DNA of 64,000 nt from Pseudomonas sp. NCCP-436 (lineage in GTDB: Bacteria > Pseudomonadota > Gammaproteobacteria > Pseudomonadales > Pseudomonadaceae): the NCBI RefSeq assembly GCF_019656335.1, contig NZ_BPLZ01000004.1, forward strand, positions 124,001 through 188,000. The letters are read 5' to 3'. This document shows positions 8,596 through 18,601 of this stretch, piece after piece. The notes beneath the pieces were generated by a model. That model was given only the letters and a program-made list of their open reading frames with translations, searched no databases and was not told the DNA's origin. Every line of letters starts with the position of its first letter. The first letter of the stretch is position 1. Position numbers and translations under genes: made by a program.

Positions 8596-9354
8596 TTATT
8601 CCGTCTTTGCTTCCAACTGAGCCCACAAGGTCGGGCCGCCGGCAGCTTTCTCGATCGCTGCCAGCCGCGCCTGATGCGCGGCCAACTCTTGCTCGTTGGC
8701 GCGAATGACGCGAGTGCGCACTCGCGAGGCATCAAGCCGGCGGATCGGTGCGGCCTGCGGGCGACCACTGCCATCAGCGTCCGCCCCCTCGCCGGCCAGT
8801 GACAGGTGGGTCTGACCACCGGTCATCGCCAGGTAGACGTCGGCGAGGATCTCGGCGTCGAGCAGTGCGCCGTGCAGTTCGCGATTGGAGTTGTCGACAC
8901 CGTAGCGCTTGCACAGAGCGTCCAGGCTATTACGCTGCCCCGGGTGACGCTCGCGCGCCAGCATCAGGGTATCGAGCACCGTGCAGTAGTCATAGACCTC
9001 GGCACGCTCACTCTGCCCCAGCAGAGCAAACTCGTTATTGATGAAGCCGATATCGAACGCTGCGTTATGGATGATCAGCTGGGCGCCCTTGATGAACTCA
9101 TAGAACTCATCGGCCACGTCACGAAAGCGCGGCTTGTCGGCGACAAACTCATTGGTAATACCGTGAACCGCGATAGCGCCTTCGTCGATCTCGCGATCCG
9201 GATTGAGGTAGACATGAAAATGCCGCCCGGTCAGACGCCGGCCGAGCACCTCAACGCAACCGATCTCAATGATCCGGTGCCCTTCGGTGACCGGCATACC
9301 CGTGGTTTCAGTATCCAGTACCACATAGCGATTGACGCTGTTGTCGCTTGTCAC
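8596..9354 (-). CDS. dnaQ: DNA polymerase III epsilon subunit (3'-5' proofreading exonuclease)
   Basis: A 252-residue DEDDh exonuclease. Exo I is LDTETTG (D14, E16), Exo II is NAAFD (D101), and the Exo III-epsilon block contains HGALLDAEILADVY with H161 and D166. A QTHLSL motif near residues 181-186 matches the internal beta-clamp-binding peptide (QTSMAF in E. coli), and the C-terminal tail probably contacts the alpha subunit. It follows rnhA on the same strand after 39 bases; the dnaQ-rnhA adjacency is common in gammaproteobacteria, where the two are usually divergent in enterics and co-directional in Pseudomonas. Confidence 0.96.
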   Translation of the reverse strand: MTSDNSVNRYVVLDTETTGMPVTEGHRIIEIGCVEVLGRRLTGRHFHVYLNPDREIDEGAIAVHGITNEFVADKPRFRDVADEFYEFIKGAQLIIHNAAFDIGFINNEFALLGQSERAEVYDYCTVLDTLMLARERHPGQRNSLDALCKRYGVDNSNRELHGALLDAEILADVYLAMTGGQTHLSLAGEGADADGSGRPQAAPIRRLDASRVRTRVIRANEQELAAHQARLAAIEKAAGGPTLWAQLEAKTE

Positions 9355-9393
9355 ACTCGCCTCTCTGATCTATTTGGGGCGGGACATTCTAAC

Positions 9394-9843
9394 TCAGCCC
9401 CTGCGCACCTCGTCGACGCCGCGGTTGGCCAACTGGTCGGCCCGCTCGTTACCCGGATGACCGGTATGCCCGCGCACCCACTCCCAGCGCACCTGATGTC
9501 GGTTCACCTCCTCATCAAGCTTCCGCCAGAGGTCGGCATTTTTCACCGGCTCCTTCGCGGCAGTTTTCCAGCCACGTTTCTTCCAGCTCGGCAGCCATTC
9601 CTGGATACCCTTCATTACGTATTGAGAGTCGGTCACCAGGCGCACCGAACAGGGTCGGGTAAGAGCCATCAGTCCGGCAATGGCGGCCGTCAGCTCCATA
9701 CGGTTGTTGGTGGTACTCGGCTCACCGCCCCAGAGCTCCTTTTCCGCCCCCTTGTACACCAGCAGCGCTCCCCAGCCACCCGGGCCCGGATTGCCCTTGC
9801 AGGCGCCATCGCTATAGATCACAACTTCATCGGTTTCAGACAT
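9394..9843 (-). CDS. rnhA: Ribonuclease HI
   Basis: A 149-residue enzyme that degrades the RNA strand of RNA-DNA hybrids. The catalytic set is complete: D12 (in [16 protein letters not shown]), E50 (in NNRMELTA), D72 (in TDSQYV) and D136 (in NERADQLA), with the supporting H126 in RGHTGHPGN. The basic handle region with KKRGWK is present. It is co-directional with the upstream methyltransferase gene (41-base gap) and downstream dnaQ, so a three-gene transcript is likely. Confidence 0.97.
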   Translation of the reverse strand: MSETDEVVIYSDGACKGNPGPGGWGALLVYKGAEKELWGGEPSTTNNRMELTAAIAGLMALTRPCSVRLVTDSQYVMKGIQEWLPSWKKRGWKTAAKEPVKNADLWRKLDEEVNRHQVRWEWVRGHTGHPGNERADQLANRGVDEVRRG

Positions 9844-9884
9844 TACTCAGCTCTGTAAGGGGATTTCAGGTCGCCGGTGCAGTC

Positions 9885-10643
9885 TCAACTATCGGCGTCA
9901 CGCCGACTGATCTTGGCCACCGGCAGCGGCAGCAGTTTTCCCATAGGTTCGCGGCGCGACTGCCGCAGCGGGCGCAGGCCTACTACCAACTTGCGCGCTA
10001 CCAGCAGATAGAAGCCGGCACCAGGCAGTTGCCAGGCATCACCCCAGCGCTCCAGAGGACTCAAGCGCAGCTGCCATACCAGCGAAGCGAGCGGCGGACG
10101 ATAGCACCCGAAACGACGTTTCTCCAAGGCAAACCCCAGCAGCGCCAGCCAGTCGCAAACCCGCCTTGGGGCAATGCAGCGCGCTCGGCCCAGGCCGTCG
10201 CGGGCAAACAGTCGTCGCGCGCCCCATGTGCTCCAGGGATGGATGCCGAGGATCAGCAAGTGCCCCCCGGGACGAACGCTGCGCGCCGCTTCACGCAGCA
10301 ATCCGTGCGGCGACAAACTGAAATCCAGGCCGTGCTGCAGCACCACTACGTCAGCTGCATGCTCACCCAGCGGCCATGATTGCTCTTCGCAAACGATCTG
10401 CACGCCGGGCATGGGTGCCCCGAGACGCACATTGCACTGGATCTGGCGAGCCTTCGGTGGGCCTTCCGCGCCAGGCCCATAGCTCACCAGATAACCGCCG
10501 AAAAAACGTGCCAGCTCTTCCTCCAGCAAGCGCCGCTCTTGCTCCAGCAGCAGTTGACCTACGGGCCCGGCCAGCCATTCGCGAGCCTCACTGACGAGCA
10601 TGAGCCATTCGGGATCGACCCGGGCAAATGCCTGATCGCTCAT
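9885..10643 (-). CDS. SAM-dependent methyltransferase-like protein (class I)
   Basis: A 252-residue protein with the lower half of a Rossmann methyltransferase: DVVVLQHGLDFSLSPHGLLREAARSVRPGGHLLILG near the middle, matching motifs around strands beta-4 and beta-5. The usual glycine-rich motif I is not recognisable, so SAM binding is uncertain. Genes of this type next to rnhA/gloB are annotated as methyltransferases across Pseudomonas. The start at 10643 (MSDQAF) is chosen because a GGAGG ribosome-binding site lies just upstream; the open frame extends 24 codons further but without support. It is divergent from gloB. Confidence 0.75.
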   Translation of the reverse strand: MSDQAFARVDPEWLMLVSEAREWLAGPVGQLLLEQERRLLEEELARFFGGYLVSYGPGAEGPPKARQIQCNVRLGAPMPGVQIVCEEQSWPLGEHAADVVVLQHGLDFSLSPHGLLREAARSVRPGGHLLILGIHPWSTWGARRLFARDGLGRARCIAPRRVCDWLALLGFALEKRRFGCYRPPLASLVWQLRLSPLERWGDAWQLPGAGFYLLVARKLVVGLRPLRQSRREPMGKLLPLPVAKISRRDADS

Positions 10644-10714
10644 CGCTACCTCCGCATGACAGTTTCTGCGCCTGCGCCTAAGATGCACCTTTATCACCAG
10701 CTTAGCGACCCGCA

Positions 10715-11485
10715 ATGATTCAGATCGACGCCCTGCCTGCTTTCAATGACAACTACATCTGGCTGCTGCAGGATCCGCACACCAAACGCTGCGCCGTGGT
10801 CGATCCGGGCGATGCGACTCCGGTACTGGCCTGGCTCGGGCAGCATCCGGGCTGGCAACTGAGCGACATTCTGGTGACTCATCACCACCTCGACCACGTC
10901 GGCGGCATCGAACGGCTGAAGGCCGAGACAGGTGCGCGCGTGGCCGGGCCGGCTACGGAACGCATCCCGGCCCGTGATATTGCCCTGAACGACAAGCAAC
11001 CGATCGAGGTGCTGGGCCTGGAGTTTCACGTGCTGGCAGTCCCCGGTCATACCCTGGGCCATATCGCCTACTATCATGCCGACGAACAATTGCTGTTCTG
11101 TGGCGACACCCTGTTCGCCGCCGGCTGTGGCCGACTGTTTGAAGGAACACCGCAGCAGATGCACGGCTCACTGGCGCGCCTGGCCGCTCTGCCGGGCGAC
11201 ACGCGAGTCTACTGCACTCACGAATACACCCTGAGCAACCTGCGCTTTGCCCTGGCGGTAGAGCCGCAGAACCTTCGTCTGCAGGATCGTTTCGCCGAGG
11301 TCTCAAGCTGGCGTGAGGCAGGTCGTATCAGCCTGCCATCGAATATCGAGCTTGAGCTTGCCACCAATCCTTTCCTGCGTACCGGCGAGCCGGCTGTGAT
11401 CGCCGCAGCCTGCGAACATGGCGCTACAGATGAAACGCCCGAGATGATTTTCGCCGCTCTGCGTGCCTGGAAGGACAATTTCTGA
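10715..11485 (+). CDS. gloB: Hydroxyacylglutathione hydrolase (glyoxalase II)
   Basis: A 256-residue metallo-beta-lactamase-fold enzyme that hydrolyses S-lactoylglutathione to lactate and glutathione, the second step of methylglyoxal detoxification. The metal motif THHHLDH is at about residues 55-61. Further ligands appear in [24 protein letters not shown] and CTHEYTLSN, and the C-terminal substrate domain ends with the family-typical LRAWKDNF. It is divergent from the methyltransferase gene, with a short shared upstream region. Confidence 0.95.
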   Translation: MIQIDALPAFNDNYIWLLQDPHTKRCAVVDPGDATPVLAWLGQHPGWQLSDILVTHHHLDHVGGIERLKAETGARVAGPATERIPARDIALNDKQPIEVLGLEFHVLAVPGHTLGHIAYYHADEQLLFCGDTLFAAGCGRLFEGTPQQMHGSLARLAALPGDTRVYCTHEYTLSNLRFALAVEPQNLRLQDRFAEVSSWREAGRISLPSNIELELATNPFLRTGEPAVIAAACEHGATDETPEMIFAALRAWKDNF

Positions 11486-11707
11486 AGAGGCGCCTGGCGC
11501 GAGCAGCTTTTCTAGAGCGAAGTTCAGGCAGGCCAAACGGGGGGCAACAAGCGGGCTGGCGTCCGACGCTACCAGTGCCAAATGATCATTGCGAACCGCT
11601 TTTTAACCGGATATCAGTGGTGAACTGGCACTTTTCATACAGAAATCAGGTAGCGCCGAGCTATAACCAACAAAAGATCGATAACCTCGCAAAAGACTGG
11701 TGAAAAC

Positions 11708-11736
11708 TTGACCACCCCCTGGTCGGTTCCTAGAAT
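11708..11736 (+). promoter_or_regulatory. Sigma-70 promoter for mltD
   Basis: A -35 box TTGACC (11708-11713) and a -10 box TAGAAT (11731-11736) are separated by the ideal 17 bases, 35 bases before the mltD start. The rest of the 286-base gloB-mltD gap shows no other clear element. Confidence 0.65.
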
Positions 11737-11771
11737 CGCCCGATCCTTTTTCGCAAACAGTACACCAGCCA

Positions 11772-13340
11772 ATGCCTTCCTCTTTGCGCAACTTATTGAA
11801 TACCAAGGCATTGTTGCGCAGATCCCACCTACTGGTGGTAATCGGCGCAGCCGCTCTCAGCGGCTGCCAGAGTCTGTCAGATACGCCAAGGGATCCCGGC
11901 CCCAGCACCTCCCGCGCCGTGGGGCTTGAACGCGAGCCACAGTGGCTGAATCACGACATTAAACCCCGTGAATATCAGGATATCTGGGAGCGAATGCGCG
12001 ACGGCTTCAAGCTTCAGGATGAAATCGGCATCAACCCGCGCATCGAGCGCATGCGCCTGTGGTATGCCAGTAACCCCAAGCATGTGGACACCGTCAGCGA
12101 GCGCAGCGCGCCCTACATCCACTACATCGTCGAACGCCTGGCCGAACGAGGCATGCCGATGGAGTTGGCCCTGCTGCCGGTGATCGAGAGTGCCTACGAC
12201 CCGATGGCCTATTCGCCTGCTCAGGCCGTCGGGCTCTGGCAGTTCATTCCCTCCACCGGCCGTCATTTCAACCTGCGGCAGACCGCTTGGTACGACGGCC
12301 GGCGCGACGTCACCGCCTCGACTCAAGCCGCCCTGGACTACCTCAGTCGATTGCACGAAATGTTCAACGGCGACTGGTTGCTGGCTCTGGCAGCCTACAA
12401 TGCCGGCGAGGGTCGCATCAGCCGGGCTATCGAGCGCAACGAAAAACTGGGCCTGCCCAGCGATTACTGGAACCTGTCGCTGCCCAAGGAAACCGAGAAC
12501 TATGTACCCAAATTGCTCGCCCTGTCTCAGGTCATCCTGACTCCGGAAGCCTATGGCGTCACCCTCTCGCCGATTGCCAACGAACCCTACTTCGAGCGGG
12601 TGGCCATCAAGCAGCATATGGATCTGTCCCGTGTTGCCAGACTGGCCGATCTGGACGAGAAGGAGTTGCTGCAGCTTAACCCTGCCTACAAACGCGGCAT
12701 TACCCTGGACGGTCCGCAACATCTACTGGTGCCTGCCGAGAAGGCCGACTTGCTCAGCGCCAATCTGGCGCTGATGAAACCACAGGAACTGGTCGACTGG
12801 CAGAGTTACACCGTGCGTTCCGGCGACAGCCTGCATGCCATAGCCAACCGCCATCACGTCACCGTCAGCATGCTCAAGGATATCAACCGGCTAAGCAGCA
12901 ACAACCTGAGCATTGGCCAGGTACTAACCATTCCGGGCCGCCCCGGCAGTCAACCGAGTGAGCCACTTTATCAGCGCGGCGCAACACCCTCCGGTGCTCC
13001 CACCTATCGTGTCCGCGAAGGGGACAACCTGTGGCGAATTGCCCGGACCCACAATGTGGCAGTGCATGACCTCAAGCGCTGGAACCGGCTGCAGGGCAAC
13101 CAGCTCAAAGCCGGTCAGGTGCTGCAAATTGCCGATGCGGCCAGCGACAAGTCACTGGCCGAGAATTCCAACCGCCGCAATGGTTCTCGGGAAAAGGTCA
13201 CCTACTACCGGGTGCAGGAAGGCGACTCCTTCTACGTAATTGCCAAACGTTTCCAGGTCGATCTCAAACGTCTGCAAGCCTGGAATCCACGCACTAGCAC
13301 CCTGCGTCCCGGACAGCTACTGACGCTGTATCTGCCCTAA
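11772..13340 (+). CDS. mltD: Membrane-bound lytic murein transglycosylase D
   Basis: A 522-residue lipoprotein. The signal peptide ends in a lipobox, with the acylated cysteine at about residue 32 (ALSGC). The SLT catalytic domain holds the catalytic glutamate E139 in PVIESAYDP, followed by GLWQFIP and the AYNAGEG motif. Three LysM peptidoglycan-binding repeats follow, at about residues 345-388, 412-454 and 478-521. It cleaves peptidoglycan glycan strands to 1,6-anhydromuropeptides. Gene order gloB-mltD is conserved in many gammaproteobacteria. It has its own good upstream promoter. Confidence 0.95.
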   Translation: MPSSLRNLLNTKALLRRSHLLVVIGAAALSGCQSLSDTPRDPGPSTSRAVGLEREPQWLNHDIKPREYQDIWERMRDGFKLQDEIGINPRIERMRLWYASNPKHVDTVSERSAPYIHYIVERLAERGMPMELALLPVIESAYDPMAYSPAQAVGLWQFIPSTGRHFNLRQTAWYDGRRDVTASTQAALDYLSRLHEMFNGDWLLALAAYNAGEGRISRAIERNEKLGLPSDYWNLSLPKETENYVPKLLALSQVILTPEAYGVTLSPIANEPYFERVAIKQHMDLSRVARLADLDEKELLQLNPAYKRGITLDGPQHLLVPAEKADLLSANLALMKPQELVDWQSYTVRSGDSLHAIANRHHVTVSMLKDINRLSSNNLSIGQVLTIPGRPGSQPSEPLYQRGATPSGAPTYRVREGDNLWRIARTHNVAVHDLKRWNRLQGNQLKAGQVLQIADAASDKSLAENSNRRNGSREKVTYYRVQEGDSFYVIAKRFQVDLKRLQAWNPRTSTLRPGQLLTLYLP

Positions 13341-13499
13341 GTGACCAGCCCGGTCGAGCACGCTGCTCTCATCGCCTCCCGTCTCCCAGCAGCAATAGCA
13401 GCACCATTCTTGCCGATCGGCAGTGCCTCTACGGCCACGCACTCTTTTTCCTGTCCGGACAAGCTGTTACTGTACCGTTCAAGAAGCCCCAAAGCCGCC

Positions 13500-15350
13500 A
13501 TGGACCGGATTTCACGCCTGATGCGTCCCCTCCTTCTGCTGTTTCTCGGCCTGGTAATGAGCTCTGCCGCCTCGGCCAGCATTAGCGAGAGTCATGGCTA
13601 TGCGCAGTTCGGCACCCTGAAATATTCGGCCAGCTTCAGTCATTTCGACTGGGTCAATCCTGATGCGCCCAAAGGCGGAACGCTTCGGCTGATGGCCTCA
13701 GGCACCTTCGACACGCTCAATCCCTATCCACTAAAAGGCACCAGCCCGGTGTCCACCGCGCACTTCCTGCAATACGGCGTCAATGAGCTGAACGAGCCAC
13801 TAATGGTCGGCACCGGCTCCTACGACCCATCAGGCGACGAGCCAGCCTCCAGTTACGGACTGATCGCTCGCAGCGTGGAGTACAGCGAAGACCGCAGCTG
13901 GGTAGTGTTCAACCTGCGTCCCGAGGCACGCTTTCACGACGGCAAGCCAATCACCGCTTACGACGTGGCCTTTTCCTACCGCGTACTTCGTAATGAAGGG
14001 CATCCGCAGTACCGCACCAACCTTCAGGAAGTGAAGCGCGTCGACATTCTCAATCGGCACCGCATCCGCTTCGTTTTCAAGCGTGCCGGCAACCCTCTGC
14101 TGATCCTGCGCCTGGGCGAAATGCCGGTGCTACCGCAGCACTACTGGAAGGATCGCGACTTCAAGGCCACCACCTTTGAACCGCCACTGGGCAGTGGCCC
14201 CTACCGCATCACCCAGGTGATACCAGGCCGGCGCCTGGTGTTCGAGCGAGTGAAGGACTGGTGGGGCAAGGATCTGCCGGTAAACCGCGGCAAGTACAAC
14301 TTCGACCGCGTCGAGGTGGACTTCTACCGCGACAATCACGTGGCCTTCGAAGCCTTCAAGGCCGGCGAATTCGATCTGTATATCGAGAATCAGGCAAAGA
14401 ACTGGTCGAACGGCTACCGTTTTCCCGCAGTGGCCCGCGGCGACATCATCCGCGCCGAGATTCCCCACCAGATCCCCACCCAGACCCAGGCGCTGTTCAT
14501 GAACAGCCGGCGCGCCCTGTTCAGCGATGTCCGGGTACGCGAGGCACTGGGGCTGATGTTCGACTTCGAGTGGACCAACCGCACGTTGTTCAACAATGCC
14601 TACGTGCGCGCCGAGAGCTACTACCCCAACAGCGAGTTCTCCGCCACCGGCAAACCCGAAGGCGCCGAGTGGCTGCTGCTGTCGCCACACCGTGAGCGCC
14701 TGCCAAAACAGCTTTTTCTTGAACCGCCCAGACAACCGGTCACTGAAGGCCGCGGCATCCCCCGCGAAACTTTGCGGCGCGCTCTCGGTCTGCTCGCCGA
14801 GGCCGGATGGAAACCCAACGGCCAGTATTTGCGTAACGCCCGTGGCGAGCGCTTTGAGTTCGAGATCATGCTGGTCAACCCCAGTCTGGAGCGTATCCTC
14901 CAGCCCTACAGCGCCAACCTGGCAAGCCTCGGCATCCGCGCCAACCTGCGCACCGTCGACCGTGCGCAGTACAAGCAGCGTCTCGACCAGTACGATTACG
15001 ACATGATTCTGCTCACTCTGCCGCAAACCCTCAGCCCTGGTCTGGAACAGTCGCTGTACTTCCACTCCAGCCAGGTCAACGTCAAGGGTGGACGCAACTA
15101 TGCCGGCGTCGCCGACCCGGTAGTGGACGAGATCATCGACCGGCTGCTCTCGGCCCAGACCCGCGACGAACAGATTGCAGCTACCCGTGCGCTGGATCGC
15201 GTCCTGCTCTGGCAGCACTATGTGATTCCCAACTGGTACATCAACTATCACCGCCTGGCGTACCGCAACCGGTTCGCCTTCGTCACCACGCCGCCCTACA
15301 CCCTGGGCCTGCGAGCCTGGTGGCTGAAGCCTACGGAGAACGCCCGATGA
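13500..15350 (+). CDS. nppA1: ABC transporter periplasmic binding protein, first of a tandem pair (NppA1/YejA-like)
   Basis: A 616-residue extracellular solute-binding protein of family 5. The N-terminal signal peptide ends near SSAASA. A GYAQFGTLKY...[14 protein letters not shown] opening and a NWYINYHRLAYRNRF ending are typical of the YejA branch. In P. aeruginosa the equivalent nppA1A2BCD operon imports peptidyl nucleoside antibiotics, and the E. coli homologue YejABEF imports microcin C. The start at 13500 is chosen because it directly precedes the signal peptide; the frame is open back to a GTG at 13341, but that extension has no signal-peptide character. Its stop overlaps the next start by 4 bases (ATGA). 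Confidence 0.88.
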   Translation: MDRISRLMRPLLLLFLGLVMSSAASASISESHGYAQFGTLKYSASFSHFDWVNPDAPKGGTLRLMASGTFDTLNPYPLKGTSPVSTAHFLQYGVNELNEPLMVGTGSYDPSGDEPASSYGLIARSVEYSEDRSWVVFNLRPEARFHDGKPITAYDVAFSYRVLRNEGHPQYRTNLQEVKRVDILNRHRIRFVFKRAGNPLLILRLGEMPVLPQHYWKDRDFKATTFEPPLGSGPYRITQVIPGRRLVFERVKDWWGKDLPVNRGKYNFDRVEVDFYRDNHVAFEAFKAGEFDLYIENQAKNWSNGYRFPAVARGDIIRAEIPHQIPTQTQALFMNSRRALFSDVRVREALGLMFDFEWTNRTLFNNAYVRAESYYPNSEFSATGKPEGAEWLLLSPHRERLPKQLFLEPPRQPVTEGRGIPRETLRRALGLLAEAGWKPNGQYLRNARGERFEFEIMLVNPSLERILQPYSANLASLGIRANLRTVDRAQYKQRLDQYDYDMILLTLPQTLSPGLEQSLYFHSSQVNVKGGRNYAGVADPVVDEIIDRLLSAQTRDEQIAATRALDRVLLWQHYVIPNWYINYHRLAYRNRFAFVTTPPYTLGLRAWWLKPTENAR

Positions 15351-17512
15351 TCCAACCGCTGCGCAGTTTCCTGCTTCACGGTAGCAGCCTCCTACTGCTC
15401 GGCCTGGCCAGCCTGGCCACTGCCGCCCCCCAGCATGCCGCCACGCTGTATGACGAGCCGCCCAAATATCCGGCGGACTTCAGCCATTTCGACTACGTCA
15501 ACCCGGATGCGCCCAAGGGCGGCATCTTCCGCCAGGCCGGCTTCGGCAGCTTCGACAGCCTCAACCCCTTCATCAGCAAGGGCGTAGCGGCCGACGACAT
15601 CAGTCTGATCTACGACACCCTGACCGTGCAAAGTCTGGACGAGCCATTCAGCAGCTACGGTCTGCTCGCCGAGAAGATCGAGAAAGCTCCCGACAACGCC
15701 TGGGTGCGTTTCCTGCTGCGCAAGGACGCGCGCTTCCACGACGGCACGCCGGTCACCGCTGAAGACGTGCGCTTCACCTTCGAGACCCTGATGAAAAAGG
15801 GTGCGCCGATGTTCCGCGGCTACTACGCCGATGTCGAGCGGGTGGAAGTAGAGTCGCCGCACAGCGTGCGCTTCGTTTTTCGCCATGCCGGCAACCGCGA
15901 ACTGCCGCTGATCGTCGGTCAGTTGCCGGTACTGCCTCAGCACTGGTGGAACGAACTGGATGACAGCCAAGCTGCATTGCAGCCCATTCTCGGCGACGAG
16001 CGCATCACTCGCGACATCCGCCTGGAAGATACTGGCCAGGCCATACTGGTGCAGTTGCAAGAGGATCCGCGCCTGGCCGGCAAACAGAAACTCAGCCTCG
16101 AGCTGCTGCGGCTCAACCTGCAGGCAGCCGCCCGCTCCGAGGAACCGGCTCTGGCAGCGTTGCGCCTGGTCAGCGACTTTCAGGAGCAGGACGCGCACAG
16201 CCTGCGCCTGATCCTGAGCCAGGCCGGCGACGAAACATTACTCGAAGCCCTGCGTCAGCTGCCTCTGCTACCAACCCGGCGCGACTTCACTCGCGGCAAC
16301 CTGGAACCGCCACTGGGCAGCGGTCCCTACCAGGTCGAGCGTGTCCAGCCCGGACGCAGCATCAGCTACCGACGAGTGGAGGACTGGTGGGCCCGGGATC
16401 TGCCGGTGGCCCGTGGCCTCTACAACTTCGACCGGCTGCAGACCGACTATTACCGCGATAACACCGTAGCACTGGAGGCGCTCAAGGCCGGACAGTTCGA
16501 CTACTGGCTGGAAACCAGTGCAAAGAACTGGGCAACCGCTTACAACGTTCCGGCGGTAACCAATGGCCAGTTGATCAAGGAAGAAATCCAGAACCACAAC
16601 CCCACCGGCATGCAGGGTTTCATCTTCAATACCCGTCGCCCGCTGTTCCAGGATCGCCGGGTACGTGAGGCCCTGGCCCTGCTGTTTGATTTCGAGTGGG
16701 CCAACAAGCGCCTGTTCAACGGTGCCTACTTCCGGACCCGCAGCTATTTCGACAACTCCGAGCTAGGTTCGAGTGGCCTTCCCGGAGAGGACGAGCTGGC
16801 CATTCTGGAACCGCTACGCGGGCAGATTCCCGCTGAGGTCTTCAGCCAAGAGTTCCGCGTTCCGGTCAGTGATGGCAGCGGCATCATCCGCGAACAGCAA
16901 CGACGCGCGTATCAGTTGCTGCAGCAGGCTGGCTGGCGCATCGAGGGTGACCGTATGCTCGATACCGAGGGTCAGCCGGTCAACTTCGAATTCCTGCTGG
17001 TGCAGACCGAGTTCGAGCGGGTACTGCTGCCGTTCAAGCGCAACCTGGCCGACCTGGGCATCGAGCTGACCATCCGCCGGGTAGACGTGTCCCAGTATCT
17101 CAATCGTCTGCGTTCACGCGACTTCGACATGATCGTCGGCGGCTTCGGCCAATCCAACTCGCCTGGCAACGAACAGCGCGAATACTGGCACTCCTCCAGC
17201 GCCGACAATCCCGGCAGCCGGAACTTCATCGGCCTCAAGGATCCGGCCATCGACCAGTTGGTTGAAGGGTTGATCGCAGCCGACTCCCGGCAAAGTCTGA
17301 TCGCCCACACCCGCGCACTGGATCGAGTGTTGCTCTGGGGCCACTACGTGATCCCCAATTGGCACATCCGAACCTGGCGCGTGGCCTACTGGAACCGCTT
17401 CGAGCACCCGGAGGTCACCCCGCTGTACGACATCGGCATTCACACCTGGTGGGTGCGTCCGGGACAGGAGCAGCCAAGCAGGCTGCCAGCGCAGGCGCAG
17501 GAGGAGCAATAA
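15347..17512 (+). CDS. nppA2: ABC transporter periplasmic binding protein, second of the pair, with internal duplication (NppA2)
   Basis: A 721-residue family 5 solute-binding protein with a signal peptide of about 26 residues. It is paralogous to the preceding protein along its whole length, including the [18 protein letters not shown] opening and the [10 protein letters not shown] motif. It carries about 105 extra residues between [10 protein letters not shown] (about residue 200) and that [10 protein letters not shown] motif (about residue 320). The extra segment looks like a weakened copy of residues 106-201 (listed as a repeat). A GGAG ribosome-binding site precedes the ATG, which overlaps the nppA1 stop. 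It is translationally coupled and presumably shares the NppBCD membrane complex. Confidence 0.88.
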   Translation: MIQPLRSFLLHGSSLLLLGLASLATAAPQHAATLYDEPPKYPADFSHFDYVNPDAPKGGIFRQAGFGSFDSLNPFISKGVAADDISLIYDTLTVQSLDEPFSSYGLLAEKIEKAPDNAWVRFLLRKDARFHDGTPVTAEDVRFTFETLMKKGAPMFRGYYADVERVEVESPHSVRFVFRHAGNRELPLIVGQLPVLPQHWWNELDDSQAALQPILGDERITRDIRLEDTGQAILVQLQEDPRLAGKQKLSLELLRLNLQAAARSEEPALAALRLVSDFQEQDAHSLRLILSQAGDETLLEALRQLPLLPTRRDFTRGNLEPPLGSGPYQVERVQPGRSISYRRVEDWWARDLPVARGLYNFDRLQTDYYRDNTVALEALKAGQFDYWLETSAKNWATAYNVPAVTNGQLIKEEIQNHNPTGMQGFIFNTRRPLFQDRRVREALALLFDFEWANKRLFNGAYFRTRSYFDNSELGSSGLPGEDELAILEPLRGQIPAEVFSQEFRVPVSDGSGIIREQQRRAYQLLQQAGWRIEGDRMLDTEGQPVNFEFLLVQTEFERVLLPFKRNLADLGIELTIRRVDVSQYLNRLRSRDFDMIVGGFGQSNSPGNEQREYWHSSSADNPGSRNFIGLKDPAIDQLVEGLIAADSRQSLIAHTRALDRVLLWGHYVIPNWHIRTWRVAYWNRFEHPEVTPLYDIGIHTWWVRPGQEQPSRLPAQAQEEQ
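15662..16285 (+). repeat. Degenerate tandem duplication of a subdomain inside nppA2
   Basis: Residues about 106-201 and 219-313 of NppA2 align with very few gaps. Copy 1 has HSVRFVF..AG then QLPVLP; copy 2 has HSLRLIL..AG then QLPLLP. Upstream, EDVRFTF in copy 1 faces ELLRLNL in copy 2, and DARF faces DPRL. The paralogue NppA1 has a single copy. The second copy has lost surface motifs such as FHDG. The DNA itself is no longer obviously repetitive, so the event is old. Confidence 0.6.
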
Positions 17513-17513
17513 G

Positions 17514-18599
17514 ATGCTGGCCTATATCCTCCGCCGCCTGCTACTGATCATCCCTACCCTGTTTGGCATCCTGGTCATCAACTTCATCATCATCCAAGCC
17601 GCCCCTGGCGGACCGGTTGAACAGATGATCGCCAAGCTGGAAGGCTTTGATGCTGCCACTGGCGGCGCCACCGGCCGGGTCTCTGGCGGTGGCGCTGAAG
17701 TCTCGGTAGCCGGCTCCAGCTACCGTGGCGCCCAGGGGCTCGACCCCAAACTAATCGAAGAAATCGAGAAAATGTACGGCTTCGACAAGCCGGCTCACGA
17801 ACGCTTCTGGCTGATGATAAAAAGCTATGCCCAACTGGACTTCGGCAGCAGCTTCTTCCGCGACGCCCAGGTCATCGACCTGATCCTGGAGAAAATGCCG
17901 GTATCCATCTCGCTGGGCCTGTGGAGCACCCTGATCACCTACCTGGTCTCAATTCCGCTGGGCATCGCCAAGGCCACCCGGCACGGCAGCGCCTTCGACG
18001 TCTGGACCAGTTCGGCGATAATCGTCGGTTATGCCATCCCCGCCTTTCTTTTCGCCATCCTGCTGATCGTGCTGTTCGCCGGCGGCAGCTACTGGGACTG
18101 GTTCCCGCTACGCGGGCTGACCTCGAACAACTTCGATGAACTGAGCCTTGGCGGCAAGATCCTCGACTATCTCTGGCACCTCGTGCTGCCGGTCACCGCA
18201 CTGGTCGTCGGCAACTTCGCCACCCTGACCCTGCTGACCAAGAACAGCTTCCTCGACGAAATCGGCAAGCAGTACGTAACTACCGCCCGAGCCAAAGGCC
18301 TGACGGATCGGCGCGTGCTCTACGGCCATGTATTCCGTAACGCCATGCTGATCGTGGTGGCCGGTTTTCCCTCTGCGGTGCTAGGCATTTTCTTTGCCAG
18401 CTCCATGTTGATCGAAGTGATCTTTTCCCTCGACGGCCTCGGTTTGCTGGGCTTCGAATCCATTATCAACCGCGACTATCCGGTGGTCTTCGGTACGCTA
18501 TTCATCTTTTCCCTGTTCGGCCTAGTGGCCAAGCTGCTCAGCGACCTGATGTACACCCTGATCGACCCGCGTATCGACTTCGAAAGCAGGGAGGGCTGA
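17514..18599 (+). CDS. nppB: ABC transporter inner-membrane permease (YejB/NppB)
   Basis: A 361-residue permease of the DppB/OppB family. It starts with a typical first helix ([19 protein letters not shown]), has a long periplasmic loop (about residues 35-130), five further membrane helices and an EAA-type loop containing [24 protein letters not shown]. It ends with [13 protein letters not shown]. It begins one base after the nppA2 stop and probably forms the channel with the next gene product. Confidence 0.93.
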   Translation: MLAYILRRLLLIIPTLFGILVINFIIIQAAPGGPVEQMIAKLEGFDAATGGATGRVSGGGAEVSVAGSSYRGAQGLDPKLIEEIEKMYGFDKPAHERFWLMIKSYAQLDFGSSFFRDAQVIDLILEKMPVSISLGLWSTLITYLVSIPLGIAKATRHGSAFDVWTSSAIIVGYAIPAFLFAILLIVLFAGGSYWDWFPLRGLTSNNFDELSLGGKILDYLWHLVLPVTALVVGNFATLTLLTKNSFLDEIGKQYVTTARAKGLTDRRVLYGHVFRNAMLIVVAGFPSAVLGIFFASSMLIEVIFSLDGLGLLGFESIINRDYPVVFGTLFIFSLFGLVAKLLSDLMYTLIDPRIDFESREG

Positions 18600-18601
18600 A
18601 G

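Noticed and set aside
13341..13499. N-terminal extension of nppA1 from a GTG next to the mltD stop
   Set aside because: The extension would place the signal peptide more than 50 residues inside the protein; the ATG at 13500 gives a proper export signal.
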